The translations under genes and the position numbers were made by a program. DNA of 64,000 bases from Phycicoccus jejuensis (lineage in GTDB: Bacteria; Actinomycetota; Actinomycetes; Actinomycetales; Dermatophilaceae): assembly GCF_000720925.1 (NCBI RefSeq), contig NZ_JOEE01000003.1, positions 395,480 through 459,479 on the forward strand, read 5' to 3'. The notes beneath the pieces were generated by a model. The model worked only from the letters and a program-made list of their open reading frames with translations. It was not told the origin of the DNA and made no database searches. Each line of letters starts with the position of its first letter. Within the stretch, counting starts at the first letter, position 1. This document shows, piece after piece, positions 50,459-58,337 of the stretch.

Positions 50459-50483
50459 TTGCACATGCAACTTGCATCCGCAA
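50459..50483. promoter_or_regulatory. Two adjacent TTGCA palindromes before marR
   Basis: TTGCACATGCAA (50459-50470, arms TTGCA/TGCAA) and TTGCATCCGCAA (50472-50483) sit 13 bp apart, 11-35 bp upstream of the MarR start. Position and symmetry fit a MarR operator that would block transcription of its own operon. Confidence 0.7.
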
Positions 50484-50504
50484 GTCCTAACGCGCCCGGT
50501 GCGC

Positions 50505-50552
50505 GCTACACCGCAGTACGTGCTGCCCCAGCGACCGTTACTGCGGTGTAGC
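50505..50552. repeat. Inverted repeat CTACACCGCAGTA, copy 2
   Basis: 14-bp perfect arms GCTACACCGCAGTA (50505-50518) and its complement (50539-50552), loop of 20 nt containing GCCCCAGCGACC as in copy 1. Same orientation as copy 1. It lies between two gene starts, so it cannot be a terminator for either. Confidence 0.8.
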
Positions 50553-50594
50553 CCGGCACTGGGGCGGTCCGCGCGGCGTCGCTAGGCTGCCGCC

Positions 50595-51434
50595 GTGACC
50601 GACACCGCCGCCGCCCACGACCTGTCCGACCCCTCGACCGACCCGTTCGCGGTCGCCGAGGCCGCCGCCGCGGTCATCCGCGAGCGCACGGGGGTCGAGC
50701 GCCACGACGTCGCCCTCGTCCTCGGCAGCGGCTGGGGCCAGGCGGGCGACCTCGTCGGCGAGACCGTGACGACGATCGAGAACACCGACGTCCCCGGGTT
50801 CGGCAAGGCCGCGGTCGCCGGGCACAGCGGCTCGATGCGCTCGGTGGCCATCGGCGACACCGGCCGGCGCGCGCTCGTCTACGGCACCCGCACCCACTTC
50901 TACGAGGGCCGCGGCGTGCGTGCCGTCGTCCACGGCGTGCGCACCGCGGCGGCCGCCGGCTGCACGACGATCGTCATCACGAACGGCTGCGGCGGCCTGC
51001 GCCCCGAGTGGGCGCCCGGCACCCCCGTACTCATCAGCGACCACATCAACCTCACCGCGCACTCCCCCATCGAGGGCGCGAACTTCGTCGACCTCACCGA
51101 CCTCTACAGCCCCCGGCTGCGTGCGGTCGCGCAGGAGGTGGACCCGACCCTCGACGAGGGCGTCTACGTCCAGTTCCGCGGCCCGCACTACGAGACCCCG
51201 GCCGAGGTGCGGATGGCCAAGCTCCTCGGCGGTGACCTCGTCGGGATGTCCACCTCGCTCGAGGCGATCGCCGCCCGGCAGAGCGGCCTCGAGGTGCTCG
51301 GCGTCTCGCTCGTGACGAACGCGGCGGCCGGCATCTCGCCGAACCCGCTGAGCCACGAGGAGGTCCTCGAGGCCGGCCAGGCCGCGGCCGAGCGCTGCGG
51401 ACGACTCCTCGCCGACGTCGTCGGCCGCATCTGA
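50595..51434 (+). CDS. Purine-nucleoside phosphorylase
   Basis: 279-residue trimeric-type PNP, splitting purine (deoxy)nucleosides with phosphate into base and (deoxy)ribose-1-phosphate. Seen: VALVLGSGWGQ, GHSGSM, GRRALVYGTRTHFYEGRG, TIVITNGCGGLRPEWAPGTPVLISDHINLT, YVQFRGPHYETPAEVRM and VLGVSLVTNAAAG. GTG 50595 follows TAGGCT (50583-50588) by 6 nt. First of five co-directional genes that together turn deoxynucleosides into glyceraldehyde-3-phosphate and an acetyl product. Confidence 0.95.
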   Translation: MTDTAAAHDLSDPSTDPFAVAEAAAAVIRERTGVERHDVALVLGSGWGQAGDLVGETVTTIENTDVPGFGKAAVAGHSGSMRSVAIGDTGRRALVYGTRTHFYEGRGVRAVVHGVRTAAAAGCTTIVITNGCGGLRPEWAPGTPVLISDHINLTAHSPIEGANFVDLTDLYSPRLRAVAQEVDPTLDEGVYVQFRGPHYETPAEVRMAKLLGGDLVGMSTSLEAIAARQSGLEVLGVSLVTNAAAGISPNPLSHEEVLEAGQAAAERCGRLLADVVGRI

Positions 51435-51445
51435 GGACCGCCCCC

Positions 51446-53119
51446 GTGAGCGCCCCCACCGACCTCGACGCCCTGATCGCCGCCGCCCGCGCCTGGGCGG
51501 CCGACGACCCCGACCCCGCGACGCGCGCCGAGCTCGAGGGCCTGGCCGACCGCGCCGGCACCGACGACGCCGCCCGCGAGGAGCTCGCCGACGCGATGTC
51601 GGGGATGCTCGAGTTCGGCACCGCCGGCCTGCGCGGCAAGCTCGGCGGCGGCCCGAACCGGATGAACCGCGCCGTCGTCATCCGGGCCGCGGCCGGGCTC
51701 ACCGCGTACCTGCGCACCGTCACCGACGAGCCGTTCGTCGTCGTCGGCTACGACGCGCGCACCAACTCCGACGTCTTCGCCCACGACACCTGCGCCGTCG
51801 TCACCGGGATGGGCGGCCGGGCCGTCGTCCTCCCCCGGCCGCTGCCGACCCCGGTGCTGGCGTACGCGATCCGCCACCTCGGCGCCGACGCCGGCGTGAT
51901 GGTCACCGCCTCGCACAACCCGCCGCAGGACAACGGCTACAAGGTCTACGTCGGCGACGGCTCGCAGATCGTCCCGCCGGTCGACGGGCTCATCGCCGCC
52001 GAGATCGACCGCATCGCGTCGGTCGCGTCCGTGCCGCGGGCCGACGACGGCTGGGACACGCTCGGCGACGACGTGCTCGAGGCCTACCTCGACGACGTCG
52101 TCACGGTTGTCTCGCCCGAGGCCCCGCGCGAGCTGACCGTCGTCCACACCGCGCTGCACGGCGTCGGCTCCGAGACCGTGCGCCGAGCCTTCCTCGCCGC
52201 GGGCTTCGCCGAGCCGCTGCCCGTCCCCTCGCAGGCCGAGCCGGACCCGATGTTCCCGACGGTCTCCTTCCCCAACCCGGAGGAGCCGGGGGCGATGGAC
52301 GCCGCCCTCGAGCTCGCCGAGCAGACCGGCCCCGACCTCGTCGTGGCCAACGACCCCGACGCGGACCGCTGCGCCGTCGCGGTGCCCGGCCCGGGTGGCT
52401 GGCGGATGCTGCGCGGCGACGAGGTCGGCGCGCTGCTCGGCTCGTACGTGCTCGAGCGGGGCGTCGCCCAGGACTCCCCCGACGCCGTGTTCGCCAACTC
52501 GATCGTCTCCTCGCGCCTGCTCGCGGCGATGTGCCGGGCCGCCGGCGTGCGCCACGAGGAGACCCTGACCGGCTTCAAGTGGATCGGTCGCGTGCCCGGG
52601 CTGCGCTACGGCTACGAGGAGGCGCTCGGCTACTGCGTCGACCCCGGCCACGTCCGCGACAAGGACGGCGTCTCGGCCGCGTTGCTCGTCGCCGAGCTCG
52701 CGGCGACGCTCAAGCAGCAGGGCCGCACCCTCGTCGACCGCCTCGACGACCTCGCGCGCGCCCATGGCGTGCACGCCACCGACTCGTTCTCCGTGCGCGT
52801 CGAGGACCTCTCGCTCATCGGCCGGATCATGGAGCGGCTGCGCGCCCAGCCGCCGACGACGGTGGCCGGTGTCGACGTCGCCCGCGCCGACGACCTCGCG
52901 CGCGGGGACGGCGGCCTCCCGCCGACCGAGGGCCTGCGCTACCACCTGGCGGACGACTCGCGCATCATCGTGCGGCCCTCCGGCACCGAGCCGAAGCTCA
53001 AGGTGTACCTCGAGGTCGTCGAGCCGGTCACCGGCGACGACCTGCGCGGCGCCCGCCAGCGCGCGGCCGACCGGCTCGCGGCCGTCCGCGCCGACCTCGA
53101 GGCCGCGACCGCCCTCTGA
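51446..53119 (+). CDS. Phospho-sugar mutase (phosphopentomutase-like role)
   Basis: 557-residue alpha-D-phosphohexomutase family enzyme. Seen: GTAGLRGKLGGGPNRMN, TASHNPPQDNGYKVY with phospho-Ser156, ANDPDADRCAVAV (metal site), GFKWIG and IIVRPSGTEPKLKVY (phosphate site). Longer members of this family act on glucose-1-P, mannose-1-P or pentose-1-P. Between PNP and deoC it most likely converts (deoxy)ribose-1-P to the 5-phosphate. GTG 51446 lies 11 bp after the PNP stop. Confidence 0.92.
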   Translation: MSAPTDLDALIAAARAWAADDPDPATRAELEGLADRAGTDDAAREELADAMSGMLEFGTAGLRGKLGGGPNRMNRAVVIRAAAGLTAYLRTVTDEPFVVVGYDARTNSDVFAHDTCAVVTGMGGRAVVLPRPLPTPVLAYAIRHLGADAGVMVTASHNPPQDNGYKVYVGDGSQIVPPVDGLIAAEIDRIASVASVPRADDGWDTLGDDVLEAYLDDVVTVVSPEAPRELTVVHTALHGVGSETVRRAFLAAGFAEPLPVPSQAEPDPMFPTVSFPNPEEPGAMDAALELAEQTGPDLVVANDPDADRCAVAVPGPGGWRMLRGDEVGALLGSYVLERGVAQDSPDAVFANSIVSSRLLAAMCRAAGVRHEETLTGFKWIGRVPGLRYGYEEALGYCVDPGHVRDKDGVSAALLVAELAATLKQQGRTLVDRLDDLARAHGVHATDSFSVRVEDLSLIGRIMERLRAQPPTTVAGVDVARADDLARGDGGLPPTEGLRYHLADDSRIIVRPSGTEPKLKVYLEVVEPVTGDDLRGARQRAADRLAAVRADLEAATAL

Positions 53120-53481
53120 CCCCGGCGGCCGCAGCACCCTGATGGCTGCAGCACCCCGCGCTCCATCGGCGGCCGTCCGTGGCGCACCCGACGGTGGGGC
53201 CCGTGGCGCGGGAACGGGGGTGATCACCCCCGTTCCCGCGCCACCGGCCGCACCTCGAGCCGGTGCCGGCGACGCCTCGGCCATCCGCCGGACGCGTCGA
53301 GGAGGATGCCCCGGCCGGCCCGGCTGGGTGCATCGAGGGGGCGCAGGCGCCGGCCCCTCGGCATCGTCCGAGGTCAGCGCCCGCGGGTGGCGAGATGTGC
53401 CATCCCGGCGGGCCCCGGGTCGTGCGGTGGTGCCCCCGTCCGACGGTGACCCGGCCCCACCGACCCCCGTACACTCCCGGG
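53120..53481. other. 362-bp intergenic region with a perfect palindrome and the deoC promoter
   Basis: No gene supported. It contains the 42-bp palindrome at 53203-53244 and, at its right end, TACACT (53470-53475), the probable minus-10 for deoC. Open frames across it have no family features. Confidence 0.65.
53203..53244. terminator. 42-bp perfect palindrome
   Basis: Positions 53203-53223 are the exact reverse complement of 53224-53244, centred on TGATCA; the arm reads GTGGCGCGGGAACGGGGG followed by TGA. In RNA it makes a very stable GC-rich stem of about 19 pairs. It separates the mutase gene from deoC. No U-tract follows. Confidence 0.75.
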
Positions 53482-54471
53482 GTGAGCACGAGCACCGAGG
53501 TCGACCCGACGACGCGAGCCCGCGACATCCTCGGGGTCTCCCGCCTGACCAACTCCGCCCTGACCGGCTGGCTGCACGGCCTGCCGGGCGTCGACCAGGT
53601 CGGCTGCGAGGCCCGCGCGGCGGCGCTGTCGACCCGCTCGGTCAAGACCTCGAGCAAGGCGTGGGCCATCGACACCGCCATCTCGATGATCGACCTGACG
53701 ACGCTCGAGGGCGCCGACACCCCGGGCAAGGTCCGCGGGCTCGCGACGCGCGCGCTCGTCCCGGACCCCAGCGACCCCAGCACGCCGAGCCCGGCCGCGG
53801 TCTGCGTCTACGGTGACATGGTCCCCTTCGCCCGGGAGGTCATCGGCGAGCGCGACGTGCGCATCGCCGCCGTGGCCACCGCGTTCCCGAGCGGCCGCGC
53901 GAGCCGCGCCGTCAAGCTCGCCGACACCCGCGACGCCGTGCAGAACGGCGCCGACGAGATCGACATGGTCATCGACCGCGGGGCCTTCCTCGCCGGCGAC
54001 TACCTGTCGGTCTTCCGCGAGATCGCCGAGACCAAGGAGGCCTGCGGCGACGCGCGCCTCAAGGTCATCATGGAGACCGGCGAGCTCGTCACCTACGACA
54101 ACGTCCGCCGCGCCTCGTGGCTCTCGATGCTCGCCGGCGGCGACTTCATCAAGACCTCGACCGGCAAGATCTCGCCGGCCGCGACGCTGCCGGTCACGCT
54201 CGTCATGCTCGAGGCCGTCCGTGACTGGCGCGACGCCACCGGTGAGCAGGTCGGCGTCAAGCCGGCCGGCGGCATCCGCACGAGCAAGGACGCCATCAAG
54301 TTCCTCGTCACCGTCAACGAGGTCGCCGGCGAGGACTGGCTGAGCAACGAGTGGTTCCGCTTCGGCGCCTCGAGCCTGCTCAACGACCTCCTCCTCCAGC
54401 GCCAGAAGATGACGACGGGCGCCTACTCCGGCGCCGACTACGTCGCCGACGACGCCCCCAGCGGCTACTGA
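53482..54471 (+). CDS. deoC: Deoxyribose-phosphate aldolase
   Basis: 329-residue class I aldolase splitting 2-deoxyribose-5-phosphate into acetaldehyde and glyceraldehyde-3-phosphate. Seen: SMIDLTTLEGADTPGKV, ADEIDMVIDRGAFLAGDY, LKVIMETGELVTYDNVRRAS, FIKTSTGKISP with the Schiff-base Lys224, and VGVKPAGGIRTSKDA with Lys260. This is the longer actinobacterial form. GTG 53482 follows TACACT by 6 nt. It feeds the aldehyde dehydrogenases encoded next. Confidence 0.95.
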   Translation: MSTSTEVDPTTRARDILGVSRLTNSALTGWLHGLPGVDQVGCEARAAALSTRSVKTSSKAWAIDTAISMIDLTTLEGADTPGKVRGLATRALVPDPSDPSTPSPAAVCVYGDMVPFAREVIGERDVRIAAVATAFPSGRASRAVKLADTRDAVQNGADEIDMVIDRGAFLAGDYLSVFREIAETKEACGDARLKVIMETGELVTYDNVRRASWLSMLAGGDFIKTSTGKISPAATLPVTLVMLEAVRDWRDATGEQVGVKPAGGIRTSKDAIKFLVTVNEVAGEDWLSNEWFRFGASSLLNDLLLQRQKMTTGAYSGADYVADDAPSGY

Positions 54472-54505
54472 CCCGCCACCCCGACCGACCCAAGGACAGC
54501 AGCGA

Positions 54506-55954
54506 ATGCCCACCTTCGAGTACGCGCCGGCCCCGGAGTCCCGGGCCGTCGTCGACATCGCCAGCAGCCACGGTCTGTTCATCGGCGGCGAGTTCGTCGA
54601 GGCCACCGGCGGCAAGCCGTTCAAGACGCTCAACCCCGCCACCGAGGAGGTCCTCTCGGAGGTCTCCGAGGCGACCGCGGACGACGTCGACGCCGCCGTC
54701 CGCGCGGCCCGCAGCGCCTACACCCGTGTCTGGTCGCGGATGAGCGGCGCCGACCGCGGCAAGTACCTCTACCGGATCGCCCGGATCATCCAGGAGCGCG
54801 CCCGCGAGCTCGCCGTCCTCGAGACGCTCGACAACGGCAAGCCCATCAAGGAGAGCCGCGACGTCGACATCCCCCTCGTCGCCGCGCACTTCTTCTACCA
54901 CGCGGGCTGGGCCGACAAGCTGTCGTACGCCGCGCTCGGCGAGAACCCCCGGCCGGTCGGCGTCGTCGGCCAGGTCATCCCGTGGAACTTCCCGCTGCTC
55001 ATGCTCGCGTGGAAGGTCGCGCCGGCGCTCGCGTGCGGCAACACGGTCGTGCTCAAGCCGGCCGAGACCACCCCGCTCACCGCGCTGCTCTTCGCCGAGA
55101 TCTGCCAGCAGGCCGAGCTGCCCGCCGGTGTCGTCAACATCGTCACGGGCGCGGGCGCCACCGGGCAGGCCATCGTCGACCACCCGGGCATCGACAAGCT
55201 CGCGTTCACCGGCTCGACGGGCGTGGGCAAGATGATCGCCCGCTCCATCTCCGGCACCCGCAAGAAGGCGACCCTCGAGCTCGGCGGCAAGGGCGCGAAC
55301 ATCATCTTCGACGACGCCCCGGTCGACCAGGCGGTCGAGGGCATCGTCAACGGCATCTTCTTCAACCAGGGCCACGTCTGCTGCGCGGGTAGCCGGATCC
55401 TGGTGCAGGAGAACGTCGCCGACGAGGTCGTGCGTCGCCTCAAGCGCCGCCTCACGACGCTGCGCATCGGCGACCCGATGGACAAGAACACCGACGTGGG
55501 CGCCATCAACAGCCGCGCGCAGCTGCAGCGCATCGAGGAGCTGACGGCCGCCGGGTCGCAGGAGGGCGCCGAGCGCTGGGACTCCGGCTGCGAGCTGCCG
55601 AGCACCGGCTACTGGTTCCGCCCGACCGTGTTCACCGACGTGTCGCAGTCGCACCGGGTCGCCCAGGAGGAGATCTTCGGGCCGGTCGTCTCGGTGCTGA
55701 CCTTCCGCACCCCCGGCGAGGCGGTCGCCAAGGCGAACAACACGCCGTACGGCCTCTCGGCCGGCATCTGGACCGAGAAGGGCAGCCGCATCCTCTGGAT
55801 GGCCGACCAGCTGCGCGCCGGCGTGGTCTGGGCCAACACGTTCAACAAGTTCGACCCGACCTCGCCCTTCGGCGGCTACAAGGAGTCGGGCTACGGCCGC
55901 GAGGGCGGCCGCCACGGCCTCGAGGCCTACGTCAAGACCGGGAGTGACCAGTGA
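54506..55954 (+). CDS. Aldehyde dehydrogenase (acetaldehyde oxidation in deoxyribose catabolism)
   Basis: 482-residue NAD(P)-dependent aldehyde dehydrogenase. Seen: GVVGQVIPWNFPLLMLAWKVAPAL (nucleotide site with the oxyanion Asn), FTGSTGVGKMIA, TLELGGKGANIIFDDA with the general-base Glu, FFNQGHVCCAGSRI with nucleophile Cys292, and EEIFGPVVSVLTF. ATG 54506 with AAGGA upstream, 34 bp after deoC. It probably oxidises the acetaldehyde released by DeoC to acetate. Its stop overlaps the next gene (GTGA). Confidence 0.93.
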   Translation: MPTFEYAPAPESRAVVDIASSHGLFIGGEFVEATGGKPFKTLNPATEEVLSEVSEATADDVDAAVRAARSAYTRVWSRMSGADRGKYLYRIARIIQERARELAVLETLDNGKPIKESRDVDIPLVAAHFFYHAGWADKLSYAALGENPRPVGVVGQVIPWNFPLLMLAWKVAPALACGNTVVLKPAETTPLTALLFAEICQQAELPAGVVNIVTGAGATGQAIVDHPGIDKLAFTGSTGVGKMIARSISGTRKKATLELGGKGANIIFDDAPVDQAVEGIVNGIFFNQGHVCCAGSRILVQENVADEVVRRLKRRLTTLRIGDPMDKNTDVGAINSRAQLQRIEELTAAGSQEGAERWDSGCELPSTGYWFRPTVFTDVSQSHRVAQEEIFGPVVSVLTFRTPGEAVAKANNTPYGLSAGIWTEKGSRILWMADQLRAGVVWANTFNKFDPTSPFGGYKESGYGREGGRHGLEAYVKTGSDQ

Positions 55955-56859
55955 GCGCGCGCGTGGACGTCCGCAAGACGTACAAGCTCTACATCGGCGG
56001 GAAGTTCCCCCGCTCCGAGAGCGGCCGCTCCTACGAGGTGCTCGCCGCGCCGACCGGCCGGCGCGCCACCCCGCGCTTCCTCGCCAACGCGGCGATGGGC
56101 TCGCGCAAGGACGCCCGCGACGCCGTCGTCGCCGCTCGCAAGGCGCAGCCCGGATGGGCCGGCGCCACCGCGTACAACCGCGGCCAGGTGCTCTACCGCG
56201 TCGCCGAGGTGATGGAGGGCCGCCGCGCGCAGCTCGTCCAGGACGTCCGCGACTCCGAGGGCCTGACGCCCGCGCGCGCCGAGGCCGTCGTCTCCGCCGC
56301 GATCGACCGGTGGGTCTGGTACGCCGGCTGGGCCGACAAGTACGCGCAGGTCCTCGGCGGGCTCAACCCGGTCGCCGGGCCGTACTTCGACATCTCCGCG
56401 CCGGAACCCACCGGGGTCGTCGCGGTGCTCGCGCCCCAGGCGTCGTCGCTGCTCGGCCTCGTGTCGGTCGTGGCGCCGGTCGTCGTGTCCGGCAACACCT
56501 GCGTCGTCCTCGCCTCCGAGGACCGGCCGCTGCCGGCCATCGACCTCGCCGAGTGCCTCGCGACGTCCGACGTGCCGGGCGGTGTCGTCAACGTCGTCAC
56601 CGGGCGGACCGCCGAGGTCGCGCCGTGGCTCGCCTCGCACCGCGACGTCAACGCCATCGACCTCACCGGCGCGGCGGACGCGGCCGGCGTGGAGTGGGGC
56701 GACCTCGAGCTGGCCGCCGCCGAGAACCTCAAGCGGGTGTTGCGCCCCGGCGGCTCCGGCCCCGAGGCGGTCGAGCCCGACTTCGACGCGGTGCCCGACC
56801 TCTCGCGCCTCACGGCGTTCCTCGAGACCAAGACGGTCTGGCACCCGAAGGGCCGCTGA
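55951..56859 (+). CDS. Truncated aldehyde dehydrogenase-like protein without catalytic Cys
   Basis: 302 residues aligning with only parts of an aldehyde dehydrogenase: KLYIGGKFPRSESGRSYEV, VAARKAQPGWAGATAYNRGQVLYRVAEVMEGR, TGVVAVLAPQASSLLGLVSVVAPVVVSGNTCVVLASEDRP and DVPGGVVNVVTG. The LELGGK glutamate, the GQxC nucleophile loop and the EEIFGP region are absent; after about residue 255 a short unrelated C-terminus follows. GTG 55951 overlaps the active enzyme's stop. The clean ends and coupling suggest a retained partner or chaperone-like subunit rather than decay. Confidence 0.85.
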   Translation: MSARVDVRKTYKLYIGGKFPRSESGRSYEVLAAPTGRRATPRFLANAAMGSRKDARDAVVAARKAQPGWAGATAYNRGQVLYRVAEVMEGRRAQLVQDVRDSEGLTPARAEAVVSAAIDRWVWYAGWADKYAQVLGGLNPVAGPYFDISAPEPTGVVAVLAPQASSLLGLVSVVAPVVVSGNTCVVLASEDRPLPAIDLAECLATSDVPGGVVNVVTGRTAEVAPWLASHRDVNAIDLTGAADAAGVEWGDLELAAAENLKRVLRPGGSGPEAVEPDFDAVPDLSRLTAFLETKTVWHPKGR

Positions 56860-56886
56860 CCCTCGTCTCCTCCCCCGCCCCACCTT

Positions 56887-56944
56887 TTCGGGGTCACCCC
56901 GAAATGTCCACGAGACCCCGGATCCGTTCCGGGGTCTCGTGGAC
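56887..56944. terminator. Two adjacent hairpins after the deo operon
   Basis: TTCGGGGTCACCCCGAA (56887-56903) is a short perfect hairpin. It is followed by 17-bp arms GTCCACGAGACCCCGGA (56906-56922) and its complement (56928-56944) around a 5-nt loop; a partial third copy of TTCCGGGGTCTCG follows at about 56946. Placed after the last deo gene and before the next promoter. Confidence 0.75.
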
Positions 56945-57037
56945 GTTCCGGGGTCTCGGAGCGTCAGATGCGTCCCTCGCTGCTCCGCGCCGGAAACCCG
57001 GTCGCCCCGACGCGTCGACCGCTCCTAGCCTGCCGGG

Positions 57038-57610
57038 ATGCCGACACCGCTGCCGACCCCGACCCTGGAGACCGCCAGGCTGCGGCTGCGTCCCTTCCGC
57101 CCGGAGGATGCCGACGCGCTCTTCACCCTGATGAGCGACCACGTCGTGCTGCGGTACTGGGACGCCCCGCCGTGGCGGGACCGCGAGCGGGCGCCAGCGT
57201 TCGTCCGGGCGTGCGAGCGGGTCGCGGAGAACGGCTCCGGCGCACGGCTCGTCGTCGAGCGTCGCTCCGACGGCTCCTTCGTCGGCTGGTGCGCCCTGGC
57301 GCAGTACGACGCGGGGTACCGCAGCGCCGTCATCACCTACGTCCTGCGGCAGGACGCCTGGGGGCAGGGCCTGGCCACCGAGGCCGGGAGCGCGCTGCTC
57401 GACTGGGCCTTCGCGACCCTCGACCTCAACCGCGTCCAGGGCGAGGCCGACACGCGCAACCCGGCCTCCCGGCGCGTCCTCGAGAGGCTCGGCTTCGTCC
57501 ACGAGGGCACGCTGCGCGAGGACTGCGTCGTCGACGGCGAGGTGTCTGACACGTGGGTCCTCGGCCTCCTGCGCCGCGACCGACGGCCGGCTCCGCCCAC
57601 CGGCGCCTGA
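57038..57610 (+). CDS. GNAT-family N-acetyltransferase (RimJ/RimL-like)
   Basis: 190 residues: LETARLRLRPFRPEDADALFTLMSDHVVLRYWDAPPW, acetyl-CoA loop VLRQDAWGQGLATEAGSALLDWAF, and NRVQGEADTRNPASRRVLERLGFVHEGTLRE, the hallmark of RimJ/RimL and Spermidine-type acetyltransferases. ATG 57038 follows TAGCCT (57026-57031) by 6 nt. Acceptor (ribosomal protein N-terminus, amine or antibiotic) cannot be told. Confidence 0.9.
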   Translation: MPTPLPTPTLETARLRLRPFRPEDADALFTLMSDHVVLRYWDAPPWRDRERAPAFVRACERVAENGSGARLVVERRSDGSFVGWCALAQYDAGYRSAVITYVLRQDAWGQGLATEAGSALLDWAFATLDLNRVQGEADTRNPASRRVLERLGFVHEGTLREDCVVDGEVSDTWVLGLLRRDRRPAPPTGA

Positions 57611-57659
57611 AGGGCGGGCGGTCCGGGCGACCCCGCCGCGCGCCGTAGGATGGTGGCCC

Positions 57660-58301
57660 GTGGGTGAGCAGGACACGGACGCGCAGGACACGACGACCGA
57701 CCCTCCCTGCGACCGGCGCCGCGTCGTCGTCCTCGCCGGCCCCAGCGGAGCCGGCAAGTCCCGTCTCGCCGAGCGGCTCCACGCCCGCCGCGGCTGGCCG
57801 GTCTTCCGCCTCGACGACTTCTACCGCGACGGCGACGATCCCGCCGCGCCGCGCCATCCCACCCTCGGCATCGTCGACTGGGACCACCCCGACAGCTGGG
57901 ACGCCGACCGCGCCGTCGCCGCCCTGCGCGAGCTCGTCGACACCGGGCGCACACTGCTGCCGGTCTACGACATCTCGACGAGCCGGGCCACCGGGTCGCA
58001 CGAGGTGACCGCCGGCCCGACCGACCTCGTCCTCGCCGAGGGCATCTTCGCCGCCGAGGTCGTCGCACGCCTCGAGGACGAGGGGATGCTCCACAGCGCC
58101 TGGTGCGTCCACCACCGACCGTCGGTCACGTTCGTCCGCCGCCTGCTGCGCGACCTCGGCGAGCGCCGCAAGCCGCCCACCGTCCTCGTGCGCCGCGGCT
58201 GGCGGCTGATGCGGGAGGAGCCGGGGATCGTCCAGCGGCAGACCGCACTCGGGGCCGTGGGCTCTCGCGCAGCCGCCGTGGAGCGCACGCTCCTCGGCTA
58301 G
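57660..58301 (+). CDS. Uridine kinase-like P-loop nucleoside kinase
   Basis: 213 residues with Walker A VVVLAGPSGAGKSRLAERL, substrate region RGWPVFRLDDFYRDGDDPAAPRHPTLGIVDWDHPDSWDADRAVAAL (the uridine-kinase DDFY and WDxP motifs), YDISTSRATGSH and LAEGIFAAEV. It resembles actinobacterial uridine kinases that phosphorylate uridine/cytidine to the monophosphate. GTG 57660 follows TAGGAT (57646-57651) by 8 nt. Its TAG stop (58299-58301) is the first half of the next gene's minus-10. Confidence 0.85.
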   Translation: MGEQDTDAQDTTTDPPCDRRRVVVLAGPSGAGKSRLAERLHARRGWPVFRLDDFYRDGDDPAAPRHPTLGIVDWDHPDSWDADRAVAALRELVDTGRTLLPVYDISTSRATGSHEVTAGPTDLVLAEGIFAAEVVARLEDEGMLHSAWCVHHRPSVTFVRRLLRDLGERRKPPTVLVRRGWRLMREEPGIVQRQTALGAVGSRAAAVERTLLG

Positions 58302-58310
58302 GGTGGCGCC

Positions 58311-58337
58311 GTGAGCGTCGAGGGGGTCCGAGGATGA
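58311..58337 (+). CDS. Eight-codon leader peptide coupled to the membrane operon
   Basis: GTG at 58311 opens the reading frame V-S-V-E-G-V-R-G followed by TGA (58335-58337). TAGGGT (58299-58304) ends 6 nt before the GTG, as for the leaderless genes here. The TGA overlaps the ATG (58334) of the membrane protein gene, so ribosomes finishing the peptide could restart there. No attenuator-type codon run is present. May instead be chance; no conservation data. Confidence 0.4.
   Translation: MSVEGVRG

Noticed and set aside
50505..50552. Transcription terminator
   Set aside because: The hairpin lies between two divergent start sites, so no transcript end is expected there; kept as a repeat.
53120..53481. 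Small gene between the mutase and deoC
   Set aside because: Open frames cross a perfect 42-bp palindrome and show no family features or credible start; deoC has its own minus-10 and GTG.
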